From Rotaria sp. Silwood1 (Eukaryota; Rotifera; Eurotatoria; Philodinida; Philodinidae): a stretch of DNA of 64,000 nucleotides. Position 1 is the first letter of the stretch; the number at the start of each line of letters is the position of its first letter. The stretch lies in contig CAJNOP010000100.1 of the NCBI GenBank assembly GCA_905250075.1, forward strand, positions 378,642-442,641. Direction: 5' to 3'. The notes below the pieces were generated by a model that was not told the origin of the DNA, searched no databases, and worked only from the letters and a program-made list of their open reading frames with translations. Position numbers and translations under genes: made by a program. Shown here one piece after another: positions 47,166 through 59,110 of the stretch.

Positions 47166-48372
47166 TTTATTTTCTTTTTATATCTAAAATACAAAAAAAA
47201 ACAAGTTTATTCATTAAGATCAGTAACTTATAAACATTATCTATACAATTGATTTTTTTCATACTCCTCGTCATTTCGCAATACAAGTCAAATGCTATAT
47301 ACGTTTCAGTATATCGTCGTGTATTCTGCTTTTGAACAAAGTGGAAAGCAAAGACGTCATGTTGAGTTATTTTTCGTTGTGTAACGTCTAGTCATTGTGG
47401 TTTTTTCTATTGTGTTTTCTGTGATCACTATATAAGAAAAATAGATGATGGCACTTTAGTCCGTTTCGTGCAAATATACCATATCTATAGATGACGTCAA
47501 TCTACTATATACAAATATTTTGTGATAATAATAACTCTATATATATGAGAATACCAATTTTTCTGAAACTCACGTATATTTTCGAAGAAAATAGTGAGTA
47601 TAAGTTTTAAGTTCAAGTTTTTGTGGCTCCTTTCCTTTTCCTCTCCATTACAGATACATAGTAGCGTAGGGTCTCATTACAGACACCTCTGTTACAAACA
47701 TCCCGTCCCCACTTCCCATTACAGACTTCCGCAATCGTGTACAAAAGGTTTCACGTTTATTTAACAATAAAAAAAAGAGTTGATCAGTATGCAATATATG
47801 AATCTGACTGCTACATAATATTTCAATACTTTCATAACTATTTGAAAAAAAAAATATTATACATTTTTTAGAGTTCTTAATAGTGTAATCGTTGATTTTC
47901 TTTAGAATTTAAACTTGTTTGTTAAAAATCAAGGATGAAGAGTAGTAATATATATTGATCTGTCATAGCACTCATATAATCAACATGAGAAGCATGATTC
48001 GATCTTTTTATCAGTTTGAAAAGTAAACAATATCACCATTTAGGGATTCATTGAAGTATATAATAGTGTGGTAAGAGCTGCTAATGCATATAAACTGCAT
48101 TATTATAATAGTTTTATTCATGAAATAGTCTATGGTGAAAAAAAAGAATAATTTCAAATTACAAAAAACAAAAATATGACGATTATCGAGTATTTAGCAA
48201 CAATTATGAATGAAGTCGAGGGATCTCAAACGAAACAGACATTATCAGTTTAAAATGTAGAAATAAATAATAAATTCTCGCTTTTGTCATCAATTATTAG
48301 TGAAAATAACTATAGTCGACAAGAAGTTTTTCAGTTTGCAGATAATGTATTAGGATAATAAAGTTGAAGCAT

Positions 48373-48417
48373 GTACGTGAGTTCCACATTTTAGCTCCAA
48401 AGGAGTTGTGCTAACGA
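48373..48417 (-). repeat. Short dispersed hairpin motif, copy e (inverted)
   Basis: On the minus strand: CGTTAGCACAACTCCTTTGG, AGCTAAAATGTGGAACTCAC. It agrees with copy c at CTAAAATGTG-AACTCAC and at the CC-TTT-GG hairpin. Confidence 0.45.
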
Positions 48418-49223
48418 GCTTTTTTATAACAAAAAATAAGATAAACTGAACGAGAAACAGCCAAAGACAAACAATAATCCATTGAATTTTGAAAAGTGCA
48501 AAAACATTCTAGAAAACACAACAGAAAAAATGAAGACTAATTGAGCAGTCAGAACTACTGAAGAAAAAAAAACGAAAATAAAAGCAAATGGTGAACATCT
48601 ATCGTTCATTTATGATCATATATCTTGTGAAACACATGTAACAGCAAAAAATTCATGATGATTGCTTTTTTTAAAAAGCTTAATGTCACAAATTTTGTCA
48701 ATTCTATCCCAATAAAAAATTGTAATACTCATTCGGGGATTCTTTTTTTAAAAAAAGAAGTAATAAATTACTTGAACACAATCATATTCCCATGTTGACA
48801 CGATGAAATCCATAACAATAAGAGTTCTTCACTGCTGTTCGTATTCTTTCGATTCGTCCGTTATTGTTTTTAGATGGCATATTAATATGAGTCTATCTAT
48901 TAAGAGTTACTAAATATCTTTTTTTAGTCATTTGAGTAAGTAAAAATGGAAGCATATTTTTCAATGGAGATGATGATACACAATATTGCCCCGTTTGACA
49001 CACATCATGTGTAATGAAATTGATCAGAACATCGACTTCGAGTGCACCTTCACCATCGTCGACGATTTTCTTTCTTTTCGTGATATCAGTCGCTTCAAAA
49101 AGATCGTTGAAACTACTGCCAAAATAAAGGATAACAACAGCTGTCCTGTCTGTATAGTTGATAGAATTTGTATTTGTATACAATGGAAAAGAAGCATATA
49201 TCTAAAAGGAAAGAGAGCGTTGT

Positions 49224-49285
49224 CTGGGTCTAGATGTGAGTGTAGGTGTGATTTTATGATTCTTTCTTCATCTACACTCACAGAC
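49224..49285. repeat. G-rich/C-rich hairpin
   Basis: GATGTGAGTGTAGGTGTGAT, centre ATGATTCTTTCTTC, then ATCTACACTCACAGAC. Confidence 0.5.
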
Positions 49286-49518
49286 AAACAGTCATCGCTA
49301 TGTACAGCAGCTACACAAAGTTCTTCGCTAGCCGTCTTCTAACTCAATTCATCACACTTCTTAAAAATGGATGCAATGAAGTTCAGAATTCCAATTTCTT
49401 CTGTAAGTCTTTATAACTCTTCTAACTCATTAAAACATTTGATTCTTTTTTCAGTATATTCTTTGTTTTTGGCTTTTTTGTACTTCCAAATTTATCCTTT
49501 TGCTTGCTGTACTATTAG

Positions 49519-49581
49519 GATGTGGATGTGAGTCATGGTCGAGAGCAGACCATTAAACACACGCACATGCACACCCCACAC
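49519..49581. repeat. G-rich/C-rich hairpin
   Basis: GATGTGGATGTGAGTCATGG, centre TCGAGAGCAGACC, then ACACACGCACATGCACACCC. The arms are loose complements. Confidence 0.45.
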
Positions 49582-51277
49582 TTGTTTTCAACAAATTTTT
49601 TGTTAGTCATGAGTGAACTTTTGGGAATAGATGGGGTAACAGTTGGTACATCTGTGGTACAAATTTGAACCGAACAAATAAACTGTGCCGTTAGTTGGAA
49701 CGAGGAATATATTGAGTCTTCCTTTGCTGACTATCAGAATATTTTATGCAGAATAGAGGTTTTTGCCTGACAACGAGCAAAACATATGACAGAAAAAGAA
49801 AGAAAGAACAGAGAGTAACTTACATTGTACGAGTCATTTTGAGCAAACAACAAAATTGAATCTTGACAGAGGCAATTGTTGTTAATAGTGCATGCGAGTA
49901 CATTCTTCAGCAACAATGTGGAGATCAACAAACAATTAGAATCGTCGAGTCTAGAATACCTGATTTGGTATCTCCGTGTTGGTCTCAATTCAGTAAACAA
50001 ATCCATAAAATTTTTTATCAGTAAGAAATTTTTTTTTGTAGATGAAAATTTGTCCTATATTTGATGAGCCTTCAATAAGAAGTCATCAATTTATTGGATA
50101 GAATTGGCATTCATCTTATACTCGCCATGATTACTTCACGAAAGTGTTTCTTTTTCTTTAAGCTTCTTTTACTTGGTACCGACTTAAATTTCATGTCATA
50201 TAGCAATATTGCGTCTCTTATCGTCGACTATCACGATATTTGATAGCCTCTCCTTCAAAACAAAATCTCTTTGTCTCAAATTCGATTCCGATGAAATTTT
50301 CAGCAAGTGTTGAGTACTCAACAGAGTGATCACAAAAAATTTTTTAATACTCTATCTGTTATCACTCACTAGATTTAATAATCCAAGGTGAAAAAACCAA
50401 TCTTCACTGTAACATTCTTCTTCTTGATATAGCTCAAGTTAAAGATGTTGGTTTTAAACTAGTTACCTAACTGCAAAGTCTTTTCTTAATTTTTTTGAGA
50501 TGCACGATGTTTAAAATCTTTCGAAGATCATTTCAACTTTTCTAAAGTTTTCCTTCTATGAAGACAAATTAGTTTTATTGAAGGAGCTTTGAATTCTACA
50601 TAAACTGATGGAGATCAATTTGCTAATTTAGGTCTAAGTTCCTTAGAAAAAAAAGAAACTTTAGGAAACCGGAAGGACTCTTTCATGAATTTCGAGCATC
50701 TTGAACCTCTAGACAAATAACAAAGATCCCTATTAGAAATCAGATCCCTTTCAACCTTACGAATATGTGCCTAGTTCAAAATCAATAACTTTAACTTGAG
50801 ATATATCAAAAGAAAAGGATATTACAAGAAAGGGTGGTTTCTGATCTGCCACTCTAGAAAGCTGTGGAATCGGGATCGAGATAGCTGAAAAAATGTTATG
50901 TCTAACATTTGTGGAAAGTTTGGCCAAAGTTGAACGTGAGAAAAGAATTTGATTCTAATGGTTCTAGGGATTCGTGGTGCTAGGTACAAAATAGCAGTCT
51001 TGCCTGAGAGACAATGAAAAACTTCCTAGAGCAGAAGAAAAGACAGGAAAGAGTGCATCTACCACCCTTATGTCTTGAAAAAATGGGAAATTAGGCACAC
51101 TATTTCATCCAGAACTTCCTGGGTAAAATCCATGATAGCTATGCTTTTAGAAAATGTTTTTGTCTTATATGTATTTATCATAGTTTATAGGGAGATGTAA
51201 GATTGAGTTTTCAATCTCATAGAATATCTTGAATATTTTCATATCTTTTATTGGATTTAGACTAGGTACGTTTTCCA

Positions 51278-52549
51278 ATGTATAGCCAACGATTAGATGC
51301 CTTTCGGGGTAGCTCTCGAAAAATTAATTCAACTTTTTACAAGAAGAAGAATCTAGAATCAGTTTCAGCAGTATCCACATCTACATCCAGCAAAGCAAGA
51401 ATCAGAAGCACTTATCGTGATATTTTTATTGGTGCAATTTCGCGTTTTGTACCGTTGGTTCGAGTACCAATCCATGCTGACCTATCCGATCGATTCACAG
51501 TTTGCGTGCGTGTTCGCCCATTTCTCGAACAAGAACGCCTTCGAAGCGATGTGTACGAATGTGTTACTACAAATGAGGATTCAGTGACCGTCCACGCTGG
51601 AAATTTACGGCTCAACAAATTTGAGATCAAGCACACAACTTTCCATCTAGATAAAGTTTTCGGAAAGGATTCAACCAATCAGGATGTATATAATATTGTT
51701 CGAAAAGTGGTTGCACAGTCGATTCCCAGAAAAGACATGGTACCTATTGATTCTACAGTTTTTTTATACGGGAAGACCGGAACGGGAAAATCGCATACTA
51801 TCAGTGGAATTGCTGAACAATTTGCGCAAGACTTATTCTACCTTATTGAAAACTCACAATATGATGTACGTATTGGAATTTCTGCTGTCGAAATTGTGGC
51901 AGGAACAAAAGGATTTATTGTTTCAAAAGACGATATTTGTGATCTTTACAACAATGGTGCACTTGTTTACTTTCGCGATGACATTCACGGAACGGTACAT
52001 CTTAGAGGAGCCAAAGAATATGCGTGCGATAATAGTAATCAGCTGGATGCGCATATCAAACGAGCTATGGCAATAAGACGAACACAAGCGACTAATCGCA
52101 ACGCAGAGTCATCTCGATCTCATCTTATTTATTTTATTCGCGTACGCATGGCTGCCAACATCTTACAGGATGGAGAAATTCTTTCTACAATCACTTTTGT
52201 CGACTTAGCAGGCAATGAAGGACAACAAGATTCCTTATATCACAAGGGTAACAGTGATCAGATTAAGGATTCCACTTCAATTAACCGTAGCCTAGCCGCT
52301 TTACAAGATTGTATACGTGCTGCAGCGCTTGGATCGAAAGTAATTTCATTCCGTGGGAGTGTTTTGACCCGTGTACTCAAGAAGTGCTTCTGTTCTAATG
52401 ATACAAAAACAGTTTTCATCGGCACTGTATCTGGGCTACCGATGGACACCGAACAAAGTGTAATGACACTAAGATACATAGGTTTGATCAAATGGGCTAT
52501 GGAAGATTTTATCAGCGAAGAAACAGTCAAGTTAGATGCTGCACTATAA
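51278..52549 (+). CDS. Motor-only kinesin-like protein, kinesin-13-like
   Basis: An intronless frame of 423 residues. Residues 1-65 are a basic Ser/Arg-rich tail; the motor starts at RFTVCVRVRPF (about residue 72). The P-loop is YGKTGTGKSHT (canonical GxxxxGKS/T), switch I NRNAESSRSH, switch II VDLAGNEG, then INRSLAALQDCIRAAALG and TVFIGTVSG...TLRYIGLIKWAME. DLAGNE and the short neckless layout point to the kinesin-13 group, which depolymerises microtubules rather than walking; that role is family knowledge. Catalytic Lys, Ser and the switch II Glu are present, so nucleotide binding may be intact, but the Arg that usually follows DLAGNE is Gly. There is no coiled-coil stalk or cargo tail, and the chain ends 15 residues after the last motor helix. 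A TTGGATTTAG acceptor just upstream suggests a 5' UTR intron. AATAAA lies at about 52739. Confidence 0.85.
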   Translation: MYSQRLDAFRGSSRKINSTFYKKKNLESVSAVSTSTSSKARIRSTYRDIFIGAISRFVPLVRVPIHADLSDRFTVCVRVRPFLEQERLRSDVYECVTTNEDSVTVHAGNLRLNKFEIKHTTFHLDKVFGKDSTNQDVYNIVRKVVAQSIPRKDMVPIDSTVFLYGKTGTGKSHTISGIAEQFAQDLFYLIENSQYDVRIGISAVEIVAGTKGFIVSKDDICDLYNNGALVYFRDDIHGTVHLRGAKEYACDNSNQLDAHIKRAMAIRRTQATNRNAESSRSHLIYFIRVRMAANILQDGEILSTITFVDLAGNEGQQDSLYHKGNSDQIKDSTSINRSLAALQDCIRAAALGSKVISFRGSVLTRVLKKCFCSNDTKTVFIGTVSGLPMDTEQSVMTLRYIGLIKWAMEDFISEETVKLDAAL

Positions 52550-52850
52550 ACGTGATGACTTTTACTGTAATATAAATGGTGGAAGAGAAAAATTTAAGTT
52601 ATATCTTCATATTCGAGGATGTAGTATAAATGTGAGGAAGGAGAACACAAAAATATAATGTAAACAGTCATCAACATGAGAGAGTTGAATCTGCACCCTG
52701 ATTACTGTTTTGTCCTCTAAATGTTGAGATGATGATGAAATAAAATAAAAACTACAGTAGCAGAGTCAATGTGAAAACAAAAGGACTTTAGTTGTAGAAT
52801 GAAATAGCGATATTCCTGCATATAAATTCTTCTTGGAGCAAAGCAGATTT

Positions 52851-52898
52851 GTGGGTGGATGGGTGTGGTATGAATGAAAAGAGGACCTATGCCACATC
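52851..52898. repeat. G-rich/C-rich hairpin, short copy
   Basis: GTGGGTGGATGGGTGTGGTA, centre TGAATGAAAAGAGGACC, then TATGCCACATC. The C-rich arm is shortened. Confidence 0.45.
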
Positions 52899-52954
52899 AG
52901 CGCTCAAATCATTTTGAAACTTTCTAGATACTAACTTCGTCGAGAGAAAGCATA

Positions 52955-53043
52955 AGGGTGTGCTGTGGGTGTGGGTGATTTTGTTATTTCCCAAAATACA
53001 CATCCACTCACCCCCAAAGCTACAGCCATACCTACACTCAAAC
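52955..53043. repeat. Telomere-like G-rich/C-rich hairpin
   Basis: GGGTGTGCTGTGGGTGTGGG, centre ATTTTGTTATTTCCCAAAAT, then ACACATCCACTCACCCCC and further C-rich sequence. Confidence 0.6.
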
Positions 53044-53640
53044 CCGTTTTTTAGAAATCTTTAAAGTTAAATTAATTGTACTTACCATACATTAATCATT
53101 TTACTCGTCATCGTAAGATAATCGAATTTTGCAAAATAGTAGTGTCTTTAAAGAGTCACTAGTGGTATATGTGCTGAAGTCAATACTTCGAAGTATCGAT
53201 TATATCATAATGACAATTGTATGTCGATATTAGACATAAACACTGATAATCTATTGAAGCATTTTTAGCAACCTATTGATCACGGGCTGTAGTCTATACT
53301 AAAGATAGCTTCGTAGTGTTTCATATGATAATGAGAACTTTCTTAATGATAAAGTTTTGATGAATGTGTGAATTCCCTAATGTCCAGTATTGGAAGATTC
53401 GTTTATATTACTTGTTAATACTTCGGGTCGTAAACCAATGAAAACAAATTACCAAAAGAAGAATGCTCAAACATCTACTTAAACAAGTTCAAATTTTAAG
53501 GAATCAGAAATGATATTTTTTTCCTCCTCCTCTACCTTTTCCTTCATCTCTTCTTCAACCAACAATATCGAGGAACACTATAGAGGTTGATCAAGAATTT
53601 GTATCTCTTGTTAAACAAGAACCGAAATGACCCATATTTG

Positions 53641-53693
53641 AGAGTGTGAGTGTAGGTGTTCATGTCTTTTCACCCATACCTTTTACTCACATA
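53641..53693. repeat. G-rich/C-rich hairpin, short copy
   Basis: GAGTGTGAGTGTAGGTGT, centre TCATGTCTTTTC, then ACCCATACCTTTTACTCAC. Confidence 0.5.
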
Positions 53694-53912
53694 CTATCTT
53701 ATGCAGAATTTCAAGTCTAAAGAAAAATGGTGTAAAAATTTAACTGCACCAAGTAATTATTGCCTAGTCAGACAAAATCAACAAAAAAAACGCTTTCCAA
53801 ATCTGAAAAACTGCATATTTTAACATGTTATAACGCGTTAAAATGCGCGGCTTTTACGAGTTTTATTTCGTTTCATATTTAAAATTTGTTTTTACATGTT
53901 TTATTTCGAAAT

Positions 53913-54138
53913 TAAGCGAATTCTATAAGATGAAGAGACAGCTCAATACTTTATGATTATGTGTGAGCTAGTTAAGATTATATCTCCTGACTATTTTAAT
54001 TTTACTTCACCCCTATACACGTAGATGTATTGATGTTCGTTAGGAATACAGTTAAAATAGTTACGAGATATAGTCTTAACTAGCTATCAAGTAATCACGA
54101 AGTATTGAGTTGTCTTGTTACTCTATAGGATTCGCTTA
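53913..54138. mobile_element. Small palindromic MITE flanked by TA
   Basis: The 226-nt palindrome has AAGCGAATTCTATA at the left and TATAGGATTCGCTT at the right, with CTCAATACTT/AAGTATTGAG and CTAGTTAAGA/TCTTAACTAG inside and a loop of about 50 nt. TA is present at both outer edges, compatible with Tc1/mariner-type insertion. It is non-coding. Confidence 0.75.
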
Positions 54139-55410
54139 TACTATTACAACAGAAAGAAACAAAGTGGCGATGAATGGCTGACATGTGCACAAGTTTCACG
54201 ATGCCTTCGCACTCATCTAACAATATTTTTTTCGGAGATATGCTTTGGAAATATCAACTATTTTTATTCAATTATTCTTTAGGTATGATTCTATGATCGC
54301 AATAAAATTAACAAAAAACAACGCATTGACATCATTGATAGAAAAAAAAGCAAAAAAACTGATATATTCGATGATCCTAGATCAATTGCTTATATGACTA
54401 AATTGTCTAAGACGAAGTAAACGAAATACAAGGAGCATAAAACCAACTAGAATGTCGAACTCATTTCTTGTTCCCTACGCAAGAATATTTCTTAATTGGT
54501 TATGCTCATCCCATCTTGACTTAATGACAAGAAGAAAAATTTATTTGCATGAGAGAGATATTTCTGCATAATAATCAATGAAACAGATTATAAAGCAAGA
54601 AATAATATCATGGACGCGTCCAAGTGAGAGAACTCTAAGCAAAAATCAGGAATAATAAAAAAAGAATGAGTTTGAACGTAAAAATCTATTGGTCAAATAG
54701 TTGAAAAAACGGAAAAATGTGTTAATATGATGGATTATCGTTGTAACATTAAAAGTGCTTTTTTGTTGCTCCTCTTTATTGGGATGCTTACGAAATTATT
54801 TACAACAGAGGTTTACAATGCAGCAAAAGTTTCTAGAATGAATATGAATCGTAGGAGCATGTGACAGACCGTCTGTAGGACTCAGGCAAGTAAAACGTGT
54901 TTTTTTATTGGACATCTATGTATTGTTATCTGCCCGGACAGGATGGTGTTATAATCAATTACGAACGATATCTAGCAAAAAGTGAGTGTAAGTAAGAGCG
55001 AGTGTTTCTTATCTGGACTCCTTTGGAGATAACTCTACATGGTATGATTGCTTCTGCTCGAACAAAAAATATTTTCAACTAGTATTACGACTCAATTCAG
55101 CTACTCCCGACTTTTTATTATTCCGACTTCAATTGTCCAAAATGACATTTTGCTATCATGGTTCTTAATTCATAGTTATCAATTGAATGTGAACATCCAT
55201 AACAGGTCTTTCTTTATTAGCTATCAGTTACCTAACTGTAAACCATCTACAAAACAATGCGCAAATGCGTAATAAGAGGACCAGCGATGCATCGAGACAT
55301 AGAACTATCCAACAGATAGAATCATTTTCAACTGATATCATCAAGCGATGATTATACTATGAAGTTTTTTTTTCTTTCAGAAAGGAGTCATAGTGGCGAA
55401 TACTAACGAT

Positions 55411-56172
55411 ATGAATTCTGTTGCTGCCGTAGGTTTTCAAGACGCAGCCAACATTTACGATCAGGCGCGACCATCCTATCCACATGAAGCTATTCAGTTT
55501 CTCAAATCACTCTTTCCTACACCTACAACTATTGTAGATCTCGGTGCTGGAACCGGCAAATTGACGCGTTTGTTGTCGGGTTTCGGTGCCCAAGAAATTA
55601 TTGCCATAGAACCAGTTTCAGCTATGCGTGAACAGTTAAAGTTAATTCCATCGATTACCAGAATCATCGATGGCACTGCAGAACATATTCTTCTTGAGGA
55701 TACTACTGTCGATATAATCTTCTGTGGTCAATCATTCCACTGGTTTGCAAATGAGCGAGCTTTGACCGAAATTCACCGAGTCCTCAAACCCAACGGTCTA
55801 CTTGTACTCATCTGGAATACACTTGATTATCCGAGGTACAACTGGTCACAACAAATATTAGAACTCATTAATAGTTATCAATCACCTGAAGTACCACGCT
55901 ATAGATCAATGAAGTGGAAGGCATGCTTTGAAAACCAAAATCTCTTTCCATGTTTGCAGCACAAACAATATGCCAATATACAGCATATGACTCGCGAGAC
56001 AGTTATTAATCGGTTTTTGTCGGTCAGTTTTATTGCGGCGTTACCGTCCGAGGAAATAGAAAAATTTATTATGAAAATGCGTCAAATATTCGATCGTGCT
56101 GAAGATATGCCAGAGCAAGAGTTCGATGCACCATATATTACCGATGTGTATTGGTCTTTCCCTCAGAAATAG
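55411..56172 (+). CDS. Class I SAM-dependent methyltransferase (Methyltransf_11 type)
   Basis: A single coding exon of 253 residues from the ATG at 55411. Motif I is VDLGAGTGKLTRLL, the SAM-binding glycine-rich loop after strand 1. The acidic end of strand 2 is AIEP. Motif IV is DIIFCGQSFHWF, and the post-motif helix EIHRVLKPNGLLVLIWN is typical of Methyltransf_11. The N-terminal GFQDAANIYDQARPSYPHEA is characteristic of a family of small methyltransferases common in bacteria and fungi. The substrate is unknown. The open frame runs upstream to a TTTCTTTCAG acceptor at 55380 in phase 0, so a short first coding exon may exist and the true start may lie earlier. AATAAA lies at 56197, 25 nt after the stop. 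Base composition is richer in G+C than in the surrounding DNA. Confidence 0.86.
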   Translation: MNSVAAVGFQDAANIYDQARPSYPHEAIQFLKSLFPTPTTIVDLGAGTGKLTRLLSGFGAQEIIAIEPVSAMREQLKLIPSITRIIDGTAEHILLEDTTVDIIFCGQSFHWFANERALTEIHRVLKPNGLLVLIWNTLDYPRYNWSQQILELINSYQSPEVPRYRSMKWKACFENQNLFPCLQHKQYANIQHMTRETVINRFLSVSFIAALPSEEIEKFIMKMRQIFDRAEDMPEQEFDAPYITDVYWSFPQK

Positions 56173-59108
56173 AATGTTGACTCTTTTATTTATAGCAATA
56201 AATTCTTGTTTATATTCGATTTGAGTGCTGATGCTTGTCAACTACTGTTGATTGATAAATATATTCTTTTACTGGAATTATATCAAGCAAATAAATCGCA
56301 AAACATAATTTTTCATCAATACTAGGCAAGTTTTTCTGTTGTATTTCAAAATGATCATCTGATTTATGTATTTTTCTTCTTTTGAAAATATAAATACAAA
56401 CTTAAAATGCCACTTGCTCATCAAATATCAACTGTCTTTATGCAAGCCGTGGAGTATGATATGTTATGTGCTTTAGTATCAGAGTCATTTCAAAAAAAGA
56501 GAACCGAAACAGTTTTCTAAAAATATCTCGATTGAGCTGTTTTCCATCAGTGCCTACTCATATCTCTGTTCAATAAGCTTCTCAATTTGACTGAAAAACG
56601 ATTACCAACAAACAAGAGAACATCTGTCAAGCACTAGAATGATGCTCTTGGAGAAAGCTCATTTATTCACAACATTTTGTAATTGTAATGAGAACAAGCA
56701 TAGTCAAACTTCGGTTCATGCTGTACTATTGAGAACAATAACGAAAATAATAGAAGCTAGTGCCATTTATTGTCGATGATACGAGCCTGACTATGAGATT
56801 GCTCAGCTTTGCTGCTTTACAAGTTTTACTTCTCTGACAAAGAGCGATGAACAAGCTATGATTGGATGGTTGAGTAATCTAGCCTTTTTTCAAACTATTA
56901 TGCCAACGGTCCGAAATTCGAATTCGATAGCAATATTTATGTTCAGATTTGATAAAAACCACTGATCGTAATCCGATTCTACAGCCATGATAAACACTAA
57001 AAATACAGTGGCTACAAAAGAATTTCTATTTATCGGTGGAAATCCAAAGCAGTAAACGCTAACGAGAAGAATGATAATTAAATTGTTTTCTTTGTCAAGC
57101 TAATATATGTTTGCTTCAAAAAGTTATGAACTCTTCGCTGACTGATTAAATAGGAATAGCTATTTTTTTCCAGAAAACATTACGCTGGTTTATGATTCTG
57201 GGTTCCTTGTCAAGAGACAGATCACTTGATATATAAGTAGTTCAAGATATGATGTTTAACACTTCGTCTGAAACAAAAAAAAGTAAATAGATTCAAAACA
57301 TGACTAATTAGCACAATTGTTTCAAGTTTATTTCGAAAATGAAAGAATCTCTATTTCTGAGTTTTTCATAATAGCCCGAGAGCAGATAAGCCTGAGAAGG
57401 ATATGGAGCAGTTAGGGCCATGATGCGATTCGGTACCTTCTATTAATTTGCGTGAAACTCATTTTTTTCGGTTTTATTGGAAAATGGGCATAATAGGTTT
57501 AAAGTTTAAAACATAGCGATGAACTTAGGTTGGCCTCTTCTTCTGTATTACAAATGTTTGCTATATAGTGTCATAAAGTAAGAATCAAATTAAATGCAAT
57601 TAGGAACTCTGCTATAATGAAATACTGTAAATTTTTTCAACATATGATATCGCGTGTTTCGTGAAGTACTTGCCTTTAGTATGCAGTCCTCACGAAGTAT
57701 GTCTAAAGATCAAATATATTTCGCATAGTTGGTGATACATAATTATGAAGTTCTATATTATGAGTTAAGAAAACATGTTCGTCAGCGTTACAGTGATGTA
57801 TTTTTTGCATGGTGACTCATCTTGGCACTTTTATTTGTTCATTGAAAAATTTTTATATACTAAATTTTTTCCGTTTTATTAGCACTCTTGTTCAAAACTC
57901 AAATGAAAAATTAACACATATGTGTTCCTAAACAGCTTTAACTAAGCATGAGATATCATTTAATGTACAGAAAATGAAGATACAAAAAATTCATACAACG
58001 TATTCAAAGAAAATAGAGAAAAAGCAATCAAGGACAAATGGTACTGAGTGATATACGAAAAAGAGTTATGTAAGAATTAATACCAATAAAAAAGGAAATA
58101 TAATTAGAATTTAGTGAACTGCCAAAATGATTGTTGAATGATCGTTGATGAATCAAGTATCAATCGTTTACAAAGAAAATCATTGTTTTTAATTATGTCA
58201 ACAAATTCGCTTGAATATAACGATGAATTGTGTTTGATATCTGAAGTATTGAGTGTACGAAGAAAAGCATCGGTATTTTTTTCATAAATGACTGTTCGAA
58301 ATCATCACAATGTACTTTGCATTTTTCTAATAAATAAGCAAATTTTTTTTTTACGCGCTCGAATGTTCTCTTCGAGAAAAGCTTTCAGATAACCAGTCAT
58401 AAGACGGGTATCACCGTTGAGATTCTTCATAGTATACTAATTGCCTTCGATCAGTAGTTTATTATTAATCAAACTTGATATTATTTGATTCGGAACCTTC
58501 AATATTTTCGAAATGTATTTCTGTTTGATGTATACTTCAGATTTTGATGTTACTATAGAATCACTTAATATTAACTTAGTGTATATTTGATCAATATCTT
58601 TTTGGCCGGCTATATGAAAATGAAGCATAGATTTTATTATTGTTCGTGTCTATATAGAAGGCCAGAGTATTTTACAACAATTGTTCTTGATCGCTATTAA
58701 CTAAAGAATGATAACTAGCAGCAGTAGTATTGATTTGATTATATTTTTTAACTGAATTGCTGTATTTGTGTTTGAAATTGGTGTTGTTAAATTAAAGGAT
58801 GACAAAACCGAATGATTGTTTGCATTAATATCTAAAATCGAGAAAATTGACACATGTAAAATCTATATTTTGTTAATCTTTATTTTTTGAATACTTAAAA
58901 TTATTCTCTACATATTCAATAAAATTATTCCAAGCCCTTGTTCCTATTTATATCTTGCAAAATTCGTACTTTCGTCTTAGAACATGCATTAATATACTCT
59001 GCTCGATTAAACTTATCTATATATATTCATCATTTTACTAATAGAAGTTTTACTTGAGGATATATGAATTGGCATTCTCTAAATAAGTCTTCGAAAAAAT
59101 AGCTGACA
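56173..59108. other. Intergenic DNA with a possible decayed gene fragment
   Basis: No intact gene. On the minus strand, about 58200-58628, a frame (DQIYTKLILSDSIVTSKSEV...) runs into a stop and then seems to continue in other frames (NGDTRLMTGYLKAFLEENI, then LLEKCKVHCDDFEQSFMKK). It looks like a broken gene piece, but no family was recognised. The rest is AT-rich with nothing seen. Confidence 0.4.
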
Positions 59109-59110
59109 TA

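Larger units (their letters stand above)
47170..51270. other. Gene-poor region
   Basis: No supported gene in about 4.1 kb. It contains a pyrimidine-rich patch (47640-47740) with four ATTACAGAC-like units, one inverted copy of the short hairpin motif (48373-48417), and two G/C hairpins (49224-49285, 49519-49581). A minus-strand frame at 48893-49183 reads like protein in places but has no motif. Confidence 0.45.
52550..55380. other. Intergenic DNA with hairpins and a small MITE
   Basis: No supported gene. It holds three G/C hairpins within 850 nt (52851, 52955, 53641) and the palindromic element at 53913-54138. A TTTTTTTTCTTTCAG acceptor ending at 55380 may close a 5' intron of the methyltransferase gene. 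Confidence 0.45.

Noticed and set aside
48893..49342. Overlapping frames of 96-118 codons on both strands
   Set aside because: They overlap each other and one runs into a G/C hairpin; neither strand shows a motif.
49369..49555. Possible two-exon secreted or membrane peptide (MDAMKFRIPISS, then YILCFWLF... after a TTTTTTCAG acceptor)
   Set aside because: Splice sites look good and the result is hydrophobic, but the frame ends inside a G/C hairpin and no second support exists.
58200..58628. Minus-strand frame with apparent continuation after stops
   Set aside because: Suggestive of a broken gene, but I could not match it to any family and the alignment of frames is my own guess; kept only as a note.
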